Shown: positions 6,465 to 15,669 of the stretch, piece by piece
Layout: each line of letters starts with the position of its first letter
Numbering within the stretch: position 1 is the stretch's first letter
Assembly (NCBI GenBank): GCA_009780035.1
Contig: WRAU01000005.1
Coordinates: forward strand, 1-64,000
From: Alphaproteobacteria bacterium
GTDB taxonomy: Bacteria > Pseudomonadota > Alphaproteobacteria > WRAU01 > Hepatincolaceae
DNA: 64,000 nucleotides
Reading direction: 5' to 3'
Program-made: the position numbers and the translations under genes
Notes under the pieces: generated by a model
The model's input: the letters and a program-made list of their open reading frames with translations, nothing else
Told to the model about the DNA's origin: nothing
Database searches by the model: none

Positions 6465-8007
6465 AGTATTAAGAGATTTAGAGGCTATTGAAGCCGCAAT
6501 TATTGCCAACACCGAAAAGAAAGAAGCACCAATAATAACTGCGGGAATGGTAGGTATTGCTTATGCAATGTTTTTTGATTCTACTGGTATTGGTGATAGT
6601 GCAAATTACCAGCAAAAAACCGAAAAAATTATAACAGGATTGTCGCCTGCCAGTTTATTTTTTAGGGACTTAGTAGCCGCGAAAATGTCTTTATTATTTA
6701 CAAAGTTTCCCGAATGGAAAACTAACAATACTGATATTGACAATTTCCTTAAGGATAACAAAGAAAAGTTAGAGAAGTTCTTTTTTAATGTTGTGCGTGA
6801 TTATGTTTTGTATGGCAATATCGCCGTATTTATTAATGCAGACAATGAATTAGAAATAGTTATTAATAGTTTCCAGACTGCTAAAAATAGTTTGATTTTA
6901 CAACGAAACTTGGCTCCAGATAGCAAAACCTTATTAAATAATGCGTCAATACAGACGCAAACACAAGTTTATGAGGTATTCAGCGATGGGGTGCGATTTA
7001 TTCGCACAAATCCTAATGAGTATGTGGAGAATGGTGAAAATTATTCTAATGCGGGCATGAGCTTAACAGATACCGCATTTATTAATTTTTTGTGGGATAA
7101 ATTTATTCTACTTGAACGGCTACATTCAAAGATTAGGGGAATTGTGGCAAGCATACAACACTATGCTTTAGCAAGTGCAAGCAACCGAGAATACTTAGAA
7201 CAAATTGAGGACTTCCGTGTTATAGAGCTAAACGCCGAAATATTCAATTTTAATGAAATTGGGGCTTTGTTAGGCTACAACGATAATTCGGCTATTTTTG
7301 CAACATTACAAGGGTTGCAAGCAGAGAAAGCCGAGCTAGAGGCAGATATTACAAGGCTTGCTAAATTAGATTTAGTATTTAGCGTAGATAAAGAAAATCC
7401 AAGCGAAACCAGAATTGCCGCTAATAATAGAGTGCAATTATCTAGTAATTTTTGGCGGCAAGAGCAAGCTAAATTTAGCAATTTTGTTAAAGCAACTACG
7501 CAAGCCTTATTGTTGCAGGAACAAATAGCACCTAAGGAAGATGTGCTTAATTTGCAGCTAAATTCTATTTCTATTGTAGAGGAAGAATTCAGGGAGCAAA
7601 AACGCATTAATGATATTCAGCAAATATCGCAATTGATTATGCAGGGTGGAAGCATGCCACCAGCTGCGGCACAGGTAAATTATTTAATGGCAAAAGAAAT
7701 TGCATCTTCCGCCAGTATTAGCGAGGAGCTTAAGGTAGCACTTAGTAATTTGGTTGTAGAACAAGAGCAAGCTAAGCAGCAAGCCGCACAACAACAAGGG
7801 CAGCCAACACCGCAAGATTTAGACAATGCAAAAACGCAAACCGAGATTGCTAAAAACCAAGCCCAAACGCAAAAGGCAGTGGTGGAAACTGAGCTATTAC
7901 CTAAGCGGTTGGCAATTCAGCAAAAAGACGAGGAGCAGCAAACTATGGACGCTCAAACCAGAGCTATTAGATTGCAAAACAAAATAAATAATCAGGAGAC
8001 TATATAA
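6457..8007 (+). CDS. Portal protein (head-tail connector)
   Basis: 516 residues immediately after the terminase and before the scaffold-capsid pair, the standard portal position. The N-terminal two thirds are alpha/beta with segments such as NVVRDYVLYGNIAVFI, common in portal stems and wings. The last ~100 residues are Gln/Ala-rich and predicted coiled coil, comparable to the barrel of podovirus portals. The size fits T7-like connectors. Assigned by context and composition. Confidence 0.75.
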   Translation: MSKVLRDLEAIEAAIIANTEKKEAPIITAGMVGIAYAMFFDSTGIGDSANYQQKTEKIITGLSPASLFFRDLVAAKMSLLFTKFPEWKTNNTDIDNFLKDNKEKLEKFFFNVVRDYVLYGNIAVFINADNELEIVINSFQTAKNSLILQRNLAPDSKTLLNNASIQTQTQVYEVFSDGVRFIRTNPNEYVENGENYSNAGMSLTDTAFINFLWDKFILLERLHSKIRGIVASIQHYALASASNREYLEQIEDFRVIELNAEIFNFNEIGALLGYNDNSAIFATLQGLQAEKAELEADITRLAKLDLVFSVDKENPSETRIAANNRVQLSSNFWRQEQAKFSNFVKATTQALLLQEQIAPKEDVLNLQLNSISIVEEEFREQKRINDIQQISQLIMQGGSMPPAAAQVNYLMAKEIASSASISEELKVALSNLVVEQEQAKQQAAQQQGQPTPQDLDNAKTQTEIAKNQAQTQKAVVETELLPKRLAIQQKDEEQQTMDAQTRAIRLQNKINNQETI

Positions 8008-8682
8008 ATGGACGAAGAAGAATTAAAAACCACAGAAGAAGCCACTCCAGATGGAGGGGTAGAAACCACAGAAAGTGAAACGGCTCAAGCTCCAGAAGAT
8101 GGCAATCCCGATTTCAGCGATTTAGAGGCATTATTTACTGACGAGCAATTTCCTATGTTATTGCAAGAATTACGAGTAATTCAGCAAGGTTTGGGTTTGC
8201 CAAATATGAAGTCGGTATTTCTGTATATGTTTATGCTTGTGGATACTATCGCTAGCAGCCATGAGCTAGCTCAAATGGTAATGTTGCAATCTAAGCATGT
8301 GGACGGAGTAATTACGCCAGAAGAAATACATAAATTAGCTGGTGCTGGCGATGCTGAAGATATGCTAGACGGCGGCAAAGACGAAGCAAGCGAGGGTGAG
8401 GGAGAAGGTGGCAATTCGCCATTCCCAAATATGGCAGATTCAATCGCTCAAGATGTTAAGGCAGGAATACAAGCGGGAGCCGATGGCTTAACTGGCACAG
8501 GAGAGGCAGCACCTAACCAAGTAGCACCAACTAATCAATCAGCCCCAGCTGCAGCACCTACAGATAGCAAAGATAGAATCACTATTAAAACTATCGCGGT
8601 TGATGGCGGAGGCGGTGATAACAAAGAAGAAACCATGAGCGATTTTATTAAGCGTAAAAAGGGCGAAATGGGAGTTCAGTAA
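8008..8682 (+). CDS. Capsid assembly scaffold candidate
   Basis: 224 residues, strongly acidic, with a disordered N-terminus (Glu/Thr-rich), a short helical middle (residues 45-95) and a Gly/Ala/Pro-rich tail ending in a basic segment (DFIKRKKGEMG). Acidic disordered body plus basic C-terminus right before the major capsid gene is typical of scaffolding proteins, whose basic tail binds the coat protein. It starts in direct register after the portal stop. Confidence 0.6.
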   Translation: MDEEELKTTEEATPDGGVETTESETAQAPEDGNPDFSDLEALFTDEQFPMLLQELRVIQQGLGLPNMKSVFLYMFMLVDTIASSHELAQMVMLQSKHVDGVITPEEIHKLAGAGDAEDMLDGGKDEASEGEGEGGNSPFPNMADSIAQDVKAGIQAGADGLTGTGEAAPNQVAPTNQSAPAAAPTDSKDRITIKTIAVDGGGGDNKEETMSDFIKRKKGEMGVQ

Positions 8683-8734
8683 AAAATTAAAAAATGAGGA
8701 GCAAAATTATTAAGACTAACAAAAGGACAAAATT

Positions 8735-10108
8735 ATGAGTGTAGAACAAATAGCTAGGGTATCGGTAGCATATTTTATAGAAAAAGTAAGTAGAAGCAGT
8801 ATTTCTAATTATCCAATTTTAAACGAGCTTTATGAGGCAGGTTGCATTAAAGGTATCCCCTTTGGTGCAGATATTCGGCAGCCTACCATATTAGCAAGCA
8901 ATATTCCCGACCCAACCGATTTAGATGGTAATAGCATGACAAGCCAAAATACTAATGCTACAACATCGGCAATATATAACTATAAAGTTATACCAAAAAA
9001 AATCCCGCTTTCTATGGAGCAAATTATGCAAAAGGCTTCTAAAGATACCGCAAGGGTTGATTGGATAAATGGCGAAATGACCTCAGGTGCGGATTCAATC
9101 TTGCTTGCAACCGAATTACAACTTCAAAGTGATGGCACTTATGCAAGCGGATTGTCTTTTGATGGCGTTCGTGGAGCGGTATCTACAACTCCAACCATAG
9201 GTTCGTTCGGGCAAATTGACCGTTCAGTTGAGCCAAGATGGAGGAATAAAGCCTATAATGGATTAGATAGCACTTCAAGCGTTCCTGATGCTGGAAATAC
9301 TGCAGATTTAAGCAATATCCTAGGCAGACTAAAATATATTATTAATGGTTTACAAGTAGGTAAAAGTGGATGCACACACGCATTTTGCTCGCCTGATATG
9401 TATGAGCTGTTTGAGACTGCTGCAGAAGACAAACAACGGGTAATTACAAATAGTGATACAACCCCAATCGGATACCAACGCATGACTTACAAAGGTGTCA
9501 AGATAGTTAATACTGGCGGCTTACAAAGAGTGGATGGCAATCAGCTTTTAGGCTTCCCGGAAAAAACTGTAGTTTTCATGACTTTAAAAAGAGAAAAATT
9601 TTCTTTTAACTTCTTTGACCAGACTAAATTTAACGACGAATTCCGTAAAATGATTGCTTACACAAAAGACCCTGAAAGTATGCCGTTTAATCTAGCTGCC
9701 ATGATTACGCCTAATGCTGAAAATGGTATTTTAATGCACAAATCGGCTACTAACTCAACATACTATATTGAGCCAAGAATTACCGGCAATGCAACTTACG
9801 GCGATTTGCAAGCTACTGCAATTTACTTTGAAGCTCCAGCAACAACCCCGCCAGCTAAAGGGTTTACTTTAAGTTCAAACACTTCAACGGTTGCGGCAGG
9901 CTCTACATCAACTGTAGATATTGCTTATACTAATGGTGCTACGGCTGCCGATATTACGATATCAAGCTCTGATACAGGTATTGCAACCGTTGCAGTTAGC
10001 GGAACGACTATAACAATAACAGGAGTTGCCGCGGGCAATGCTAATATAAATGTTTCTATAACTGGGGATTCAAGTTCGCAGCAGACAATTGCCGCAACCG
10101 TAAACTAG
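8735..10108 (+). CDS. Major capsid protein with C-terminal Ig-like (BIG2) domain
   Basis: 457 residues with a good Shine-Dalgarno (AAAGGACAAA). Residues 1-370 have the look of an HK97-fold coat protein lacking a long delta domain. Residues 375-457 are a bacterial Ig-like group 2 domain (LSSNTSTVAAGST, then SSDTGIATV, then ITGVAAGNANINVS), appended after a PATTPPAKG linker. Such domains are displayed on the capsid surface and in other phages bind glycans or mucin; here the binding role is inference. It lies at the centre of the head module. Confidence 0.85.
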   Translation: MSVEQIARVSVAYFIEKVSRSSISNYPILNELYEAGCIKGIPFGADIRQPTILASNIPDPTDLDGNSMTSQNTNATTSAIYNYKVIPKKIPLSMEQIMQKASKDTARVDWINGEMTSGADSILLATELQLQSDGTYASGLSFDGVRGAVSTTPTIGSFGQIDRSVEPRWRNKAYNGLDSTSSVPDAGNTADLSNILGRLKYIINGLQVGKSGCTHAFCSPDMYELFETAAEDKQRVITNSDTTPIGYQRMTYKGVKIVNTGGLQRVDGNQLLGFPEKTVVFMTLKREKFSFNFFDQTKFNDEFRKMIAYTKDPESMPFNLAAMITPNAENGILMHKSATNSTYYIEPRITGNATYGDLQATAIYFEAPATTPPAKGFTLSSNTSTVAAGSTSTVDIAYTNGATAADITISSSDTGIATVAVSGTTITITGVAAGNANINVSITGDSSSQQTIAATVN

Positions 10109-10116
10109 GTGTAAAT

Positions 10117-10569
10117 ATGATTAATTATAGCATTTATAACGGGGACGCTAAATTAGTTAGCCGCAGAGAAAGAAACCGTGTTGGACTAATATCCGACGGG
10201 GTTTCTAACTCCAACGGCAACATAAAGGTAGACTGCAAATATATTTACATTAAAGCTAAAGAGGATTTATCCGATACCGATAAGCCAATCTTTTTCAACA
10301 ATGCAGCTAGAGAGGCAGGATACTATTCACCAAGTGTTGCAAATCCAGTAGCGGCTTTTTTACTTGCACCATTACGGCAAGGCGAATATGGTTGGGCGCT
10401 GTTAGAAGGATTATTTGAGTTTAGTAATAATTATGCCATCTTTGGCGAGCAAGTTTATTTTGATAGCGATGCTGGCGTGATTACAAAAAATTCTGCAGAC
10501 ACTGTTTTAGTGGGTAGTTATTTTATGGGTTTTAGCGACGGCAAAACTTTAGCATTTATTAAAAATTAG
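10117..10569 (+). CDS. Capsid decoration/cement protein (DUF2190-like)
   Basis: 150 residues just after the capsid gene. The C-terminal half (GEQVYFDSDAGVITKNS, then LVGSYFMGFSDG) matches the pattern of DUF2190-type capsid cement proteins: 'VYWD...G.VT......LVG.A'. These trimerise on the outer capsid surface and stabilise it. Assigned from that pattern and position. Confidence 0.6.
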   Translation: MINYSIYNGDAKLVSRRERNRVGLISDGVSNSNGNIKVDCKYIYIKAKEDLSDTDKPIFFNNAAREAGYYSPSVANPVAAFLLAPLRQGEYGWALLEGLFEFSNNYAIFGEQVYFDSDAGVITKNSADTVLVGSYFMGFSDGKTLAFIKN

Positions 10570-10579
10570 GAGTAAAAAA

Positions 10580-11203
10580 ATGGCATATGATTTAAAAGAT
10601 GTATCTTCTTGGAAAAAAAGCGAAGACACAACAGAAAGCAAAAAATATTCAGCAACATTTTTTGTAAAAGATATTTTTAACCCTACGGATGGGACAACGA
10701 GAAAAGAAGTGCCGTTAATTGAATTTAAAAGCTCTTACAATAAGCACGCTTCACAAATATTTGAGGTTGATTTTGTTAGATTTACTAATTTTAAAGAATT
10801 GCAGCCGGACATTGCAAGATTCTATGCAAAAAAATACGATGGCAGCCTAGAGGATGCTAGTAAAGATGTTCGTGATGTGCTTATTTACCATGGTTTTTAT
10901 AGGTTAGATATTTGTAAAAATTATTCTCGTGAGTTTTTCTCTTCAATTTTGGCAGAAATTAAAAACGAGTTGATTATTGAAATTATGGATTACCTAAAAA
11001 GCAAAGGCTGCTTTAGCGATAAAGCTAAAAAAGTTAAGGCTGAGCCTGTTGATGTCCCAATTAAAAATAATATAAATCCTGATATTGAAGAAAAATTTAG
11101 CAAAATGCAGGAAGCAATTGATAAAAAAGATGCACAAATTGATAGATTGCTAAATATGATAGAAGCTAAAAAAGCTAAAGAACTAGAAAAAGAGGTGGAA
11201 TAA
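10580..11203 (+). CDS. Head-module protein of unknown function
   Basis: 207 residues with Shine-Dalgarno AGGAGT. N-terminal ~140 residues are a mixed alpha/beta domain; the C-terminal ~45 residues are a charged coiled coil (KMQEAIDKKDAQIDRLL). No family is recognised. The position between the cement protein and the ejection proteins, and the 1-base overlap with the next gene, suggest a virion or head-completion role. Confidence 0.6.
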   Translation: MAYDLKDVSSWKKSEDTTESKKYSATFFVKDIFNPTDGTTRKEVPLIEFKSSYNKHASQIFEVDFVRFTNFKELQPDIARFYAKKYDGSLEDASKDVRDVLIYHGFYRLDICKNYSREFFSSILAEIKNELIIEIMDYLKSKGCFSDKAKKVKAEPVDVPIKNNINPDIEEKFSKMQEAIDKKDAQIDRLLNMIEAKKAKELEKEVE

Positions 11204-11823
11204 TGGGTTTATTTGGTGGTATTGAAAAGCTATTTGGTAGCAATGGGGCGAAAAAGCCCTTTTATGATAACCAGCAGCTAGCTAAAGGGCAAGCCGATTG
11301 GCTTAAACAACAAGGCGATGCTAACAATAATTGGAATCAAGAGCTAGCTAATCAAATTATGGGTGGCTATAAAGATTTTAAGTTAAATACTGACAATACC
11401 GTAAATCAGGCTCTGCAAGGCATAGATAGGCAGCAAATGAATGACGAGGCTAAGCTGGCTAATATGGGCATGACTGGGCGTAGCAATAATGCTTTTAGTA
11501 ATCTGTATAGTGATTACGCCAGCAAAAAAGCCACCACTGAAGAGGAAATCCGCAATAATGCCAATCAAGCAATGTTTCAAAATCAAATGAACGCACTTGG
11601 GCAGGCAGGTAATGCGTATAATCAGGGTTATAACAACCAAATGAACGCTTATAATGATGCTTATGGCGGACAAATGAACGCTAATAATGCTTTAGGAGCA
11701 TATTTGGCAGGGCAAGGGCAAAATAGGTTGAGTAGTATTGGTAGTATCTTGGGTGGTGCTGCCAGTTTTGGCACAGGGATGTATCAAGCTAATATTATGA
11801 ATAAATACCTTAACGGACAATAG
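11203..11823 (+). CDS. Small internal virion/ejection protein candidate
   Basis: 206 residues, Asn/Gln/Gly-rich. It has a long helical body with repeated NQMNA/GQMNA units (about residues 125-160) and a Gly/Ala-rich hydrophobic C-terminus (SSIGSILGGAASFGTGMYQ). This composition resembles ejection proteins of short-tailed phages, which leave the capsid and form a trans-envelope channel. It heads a run of three such genes. Confidence 0.55.
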   Translation: MGLFGGIEKLFGSNGAKKPFYDNQQLAKGQADWLKQQGDANNNWNQELANQIMGGYKDFKLNTDNTVNQALQGIDRQQMNDEAKLANMGMTGRSNNAFSNLYSDYASKKATTEEEIRNNANQAMFQNQMNALGQAGNAYNQGYNNQMNAYNDAYGGQMNANNALGAYLAGQGQNRLSSIGSILGGAASFGTGMYQANIMNKYLNGQ

Positions 11824-11826
11824 ATT

Positions 11827-13236
11827 ATGGCAATAACACAAGCAGAGCTAGACGCAACTAAAAAAAGGTTGGGAATTGTAGACGAATTCGGTAATACAAC
11901 ACAAGAATCACCAAGCGTGCGTCCTGTTGGTTTAACGCAGCGAGCTAACAATGGGATTGTTGATCCAGTTTTACAAGATACTACCTCGCCGCAAGGTGAG
12001 GCTGTAGGCACTGCGGGTGCGGTGAGCAGCTCCTCTGCCGCACCTGTAGAGGCTAAATCCTCAGAGACTGCATTTGATAGACTAAACAGATATTATTTAG
12101 CAAAAATTAAAGCGGATGACGAAGTAAATAATTCTTGGCTAGGTAAAGGCTTGTCTGGGTTGCGGTTTATTGGTGAGTCTATGCAAGCTGGAGCAAATGG
12201 TGGAAAAGGGCAAATGGTGGGCGGACATTATGTGCCTAACGCTGGCGGCAATAGTTTTGATTTAGCCACTGGAGCTGCTAATAAAGAGGTTAGAGATAGA
12301 GCTGAATGGGAAGAAAAAAATTTAGAAAAAATGCAGGAAGCCCAATTTGATAATCAAAAAAATAGGCAAGATTTTGCTGAAAATATGCAGAATAAACAAT
12401 TTGATTCTGCGGAAAATCAGCGTGGTATTAATAACGATATTAGAGAGCGTCAATTTACAGAGCAGAAAGATCAAAGAGGTATTGATAATAATTTTAGAGA
12501 AAGTGAAGCAGGCAGAAATCAAGGCAATATTGAAAATCAGCAGATGGAGCAAAAATTAACTCGTGCTAGTAATGAAAACTTTAAAAATCAACAATTAGAT
12601 TTAGAAAAGCAGAAGCTAGCAGCACAGCAAGCGGCTTTAAATACTCCAGAAGCTAAAGCTAAAGCTCAAGCTGAAATGATAAAAAATAATGAAGTAATTA
12701 GAAAAGAAGAGCAGCGGCAACAAGGTAGCAAGCAAGTTGCAAATGCTTACAAAGACATTCTTAAAGAATATGAAGGCATGCAAAATTTAATTGGTAGTGA
12801 TACTATGACAAGACTGAGCCGCTCCCTAACTAACGCTGAGGGAGTAATTGCAGTTCCGGCAGAAATTGCAAGAAGTGTTTTAGCTGGCATAGGAGTAAGA
12901 GGCAAAGAAGCGGACCAGCATTACCACAATGCAAAAGCTCAAATTGAAAATATAATCTTGCCGCATTTAAAAGAGGTAGGCGGCACTAATCCAGCCGCTA
13001 AAGAAATGGAAAAGTTGCTTGAAACTGCCTTTAATCCTAATACTGACTACGGCACATCTATTGCTCTTTTGACGAATGCTTTAAGTAAATATACTGACGA
13101 AGATTTACCGCAGTTATTTAGCGAGACTGTTGGCGAGGATTTCTTAGATAGGCATAAAGTTCCTGAAAAATACAGGAAGCATATTGACGATAAAGGTAAT
13201 GTTTTAGAAAACACACCTGACATTACAGGAGAGTAA
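11827..13236 (+). CDS. Internal virion/ejection protein candidate with Asn/Gln-rich repeats
   Basis: 469 residues. Residues 170-260 are imperfect ~12-14-residue repeats (NRQDFAENMQNKQFDSAENQ and variants) predicted as coiled coil, followed by a helical C-terminal domain. Size, helical content and position between the small ejection protein and the 799-residue protein match the middle member of a podovirus ejectosome set. It has no enzymatic motif. Confidence 0.6.
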   Translation: MAITQAELDATKKRLGIVDEFGNTTQESPSVRPVGLTQRANNGIVDPVLQDTTSPQGEAVGTAGAVSSSSAAPVEAKSSETAFDRLNRYYLAKIKADDEVNNSWLGKGLSGLRFIGESMQAGANGGKGQMVGGHYVPNAGGNSFDLATGAANKEVRDRAEWEEKNLEKMQEAQFDNQKNRQDFAENMQNKQFDSAENQRGINNDIRERQFTEQKDQRGIDNNFRESEAGRNQGNIENQQMEQKLTRASNENFKNQQLDLEKQKLAAQQAALNTPEAKAKAQAEMIKNNEVIRKEEQRQQGSKQVANAYKDILKEYEGMQNLIGSDTMTRLSRSLTNAEGVIAVPAEIARSVLAGIGVRGKEADQHYHNAKAQIENIILPHLKEVGGTNPAAKEMEKLLETAFNPNTDYGTSIALLTNALSKYTDEDLPQLFSETVGEDFLDRHKVPEKYRKHIDDKGNVLENTPDITGE

Positions 13237-13238
13237 AT

Positions 13239-15638
13239 TTGTCAGATAGTGAAGAAATCCAAGATAAAGACTTATTAGATGCGGGCATTGATAGGAATTT
13301 CCTAAAAGGTGATATTGCTAGATTAAGTGGGGACGATTTTAAAAAAGCTCAAGAAATAAGGGAGCTTGGTAAAAAACAAGGTCGCGATATTAGAATCCGT
13401 AAAAATCAAGATGGCGAAATATTTCTCAGTGAGGGTGGCAAAGCCCTAATGGGTGGTAAAGTGATCAACGCTAAAGGTTTATCGTGGGAAGATGGTAAAG
13501 ACCTACTCTACGACCCTACTAATTTACTAATGGCGGTTCCTGGTTTAGGCTGGGCTGGCAAGGGTGCATCTCTATTTAAAAAAATGATGGGGTTAGGCAA
13601 GCTAGGTGCGGCAGCTGGTGTGACAGATTTAGCCACAACCACAGCCACAGATATTGCTAATAATCAAGGGACTAAATATGCTGGTGATAATATATGGCGG
13701 GCAGCGACTGCAGGGGCATTAACGCCAGCGGTGGCATTAGGTGGTGAAAAATTAGCTCGTGGAGCTGGAAAAGTTTTCGGTAAAAAAAATCCTATTAAAG
13801 ATGGCGATGTGCCTTTAACACGAGGTCAAGCCACCAATAATGCCAAAGATTTAGCCTTTGAGGGTGGTGTTTTAAAAGGTGAACACGGGCAGCCCGCACA
13901 AAAAATAATGCAGGAGCATGTAAATAAACAAGCAGAAGCAGTTCAGCTAGGGCTCTCAAAAGACTTAGGTGCAACCTTTGATAGCCCTAGCAGGAATAAT
14001 ATGTTAGGCGAGGAAATACAAGAGAATTTACGGAATTCTAAGTCTAATGACCTTGACGCTTCCAATAATTTGTATAAAGAGGCAAATTTAGATAATGCCG
14101 CTTTGAGCCGTGCTAACATACAAGAATTATTAAATAATTTAGAAAAAACTATTGGCGAGCAAGGCAGGGATTCCATTGAAAAATTTGGTAAATATGCCCA
14201 GGAATATGAAGCCTCGCAAGCAGTAGATGCCTTAAAGAAAGGGCTTGGTGTAGAAAAAAATACAACTAATGCCAATCCTAACAACATGAGCGATGTATTT
14301 AAAAATCAAGCTGGTGATGTAAATATTCGCTTTAATGATGGCAGTTTGAATAATTTTAGATATGGTGAGTTTGGCAAGAATCCAGCCACTGGAAAAGAAT
14401 ACGGTTTTGCTGGCAAAAAAATAGAAGTGAAGCACCCAAATACTGCTACTGCTGATTTTAAACAACAATTAAAAAATGCTAGATTAATAGGGTATAAGCC
14501 AAACGGGAGAAGAGTATACGAAACTCCAGATGGAACTATTGTAGCAGTTAGTAAAGATAACCAAATACTTACTGCTTATAAACCTGATGGAGTTCGTAGC
14601 CCCGCCGAGGGAACGACTCTCACTTCAAAAGAAGTGCCTACAACTCACGCCCCATCTTTACATCAAGGGACTCCATCAGTTAGTAATAATATACCAAACA
14701 ACCCTCGTAGTGTCAACAACTTAGATAACCGCATGTATCCAACGGTAAGTCTTGCCAAGTTAGAAATGGGGCGAAAAATGCTGAATGAGGCGATTGCTAA
14801 AGCTACCGCTAACCAAGATAAAACCACGCTTGCAAAATTAATGCAGGTAAAAAGTTCTTACGACAAAACTATTAGCGATATGGCAAAAGCTGGAAAATTT
14901 GAGGGCGACGCAACTCAGGTGGATAAATTATTAAAGGCACGAGCAAATAAGGCAGATTACCATTCAAAATATACAAACTCTAAGGAAGAGAATTTAAGGT
15001 CAGCTGGTGCTAGTGAAGTTTTAGATATTATTAATAATCCTAATAAAACTGGGGCAGATATTAATAAATTGCTTGACCCCTCTAAAACTACCACTACAAA
15101 GCAGCTGCAGGCTTTAAATAAGCTGGAGCAAATTTCAACTCCTGAAGACTTCAATAAAATAAAAGAAATTTATTTGAATAATCTGTTAAGCGATATTAGT
15201 GAAAAAGGTGGCGTTGGTAAATTAAGAGGACAGTCTGCAACGGATAATTTAGGAAGATACAAAAAATTACTAAATCACCTGAATGACAATTTTGTTAAAA
15301 ATCCAGTGGTTGCTAATAAATTATTGTCTAAGGAAGAGAAAAACGCACTTAAGAAACATATAAATACTATAGAAAAACTAGCAAGGACCGAAAAAGCCAA
15401 GCCGCACAGAAGTATAACTGCCGCTCTTGCAGGAGCAACCAAAGGCACTATAGGCAGAGTTCCCCTTGTAGGAGGCATATCGGTAAGTGCTTATGAAAAT
15501 ATGATAAAGCCAGTTATTGTAAGGAATTATTTAAACAAAATGATTAAAGAAAATAGAATTTCACTGGAACAGGCACAAAAGATAAGTAGAGATGTAGGAA
15601 TTATATTAGGCAATGAAAAGAAAAATACAAAAAATTAA
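13239..15638 (+). CDS. Large internal virion/ejection protein; N-terminal domain shared with the immunity-cassette membrane protein
   Basis: 799 residues from TTG at 13239, set by AGGAGAG eight bases upstream; no ATG fits. Residues 8-85 form a small domain (EIRELGKKQGRDI, RKN, GEIFL, NAKGLS) matching residues 27-102 of the protein at 1304-1879. Next comes a Gly/Ala-rich hydrophobic stretch (95-170), a helical region, an unusual beta-rich insert at about 350-450 (RFNDGSLNNFRYGEFG, then YETPDGTIVAVSKDN), a low-complexity linker and a long helical C-terminus. The ejection role comes from position and build; the insert is unassigned. Confidence 0.7.
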   Translation: MSDSEEIQDKDLLDAGIDRNFLKGDIARLSGDDFKKAQEIRELGKKQGRDIRIRKNQDGEIFLSEGGKALMGGKVINAKGLSWEDGKDLLYDPTNLLMAVPGLGWAGKGASLFKKMMGLGKLGAAAGVTDLATTTATDIANNQGTKYAGDNIWRAATAGALTPAVALGGEKLARGAGKVFGKKNPIKDGDVPLTRGQATNNAKDLAFEGGVLKGEHGQPAQKIMQEHVNKQAEAVQLGLSKDLGATFDSPSRNNMLGEEIQENLRNSKSNDLDASNNLYKEANLDNAALSRANIQELLNNLEKTIGEQGRDSIEKFGKYAQEYEASQAVDALKKGLGVEKNTTNANPNNMSDVFKNQAGDVNIRFNDGSLNNFRYGEFGKNPATGKEYGFAGKKIEVKHPNTATADFKQQLKNARLIGYKPNGRRVYETPDGTIVAVSKDNQILTAYKPDGVRSPAEGTTLTSKEVPTTHAPSLHQGTPSVSNNIPNNPRSVNNLDNRMYPTVSLAKLEMGRKMLNEAIAKATANQDKTTLAKLMQVKSSYDKTISDMAKAGKFEGDATQVDKLLKARANKADYHSKYTNSKEENLRSAGASEVLDIINNPNKTGADINKLLDPSKTTTTKQLQALNKLEQISTPEDFNKIKEIYLNNLLSDISEKGGVGKLRGQSATDNLGRYKKLLNHLNDNFVKNPVVANKLLSKEEKNALKKHINTIEKLARTEKAKPHRSITAALAGATKGTIGRVPLVGGISVSAYENMIKPVIVRNYLNKMIKENRISLEQAQKISRDVGIILGNEKKNTKN

Positions 15639-15669
15639 AAAATTAATTTTAACCCTATGGAGAATAATA

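Noticed and set aside
12347-12559. 70-residue ORF overlapping the ejection-protein gene
   Set aside because: It lies wholly inside the 11827-13236 gene in another frame and reflects its repetitive AT-rich codons.
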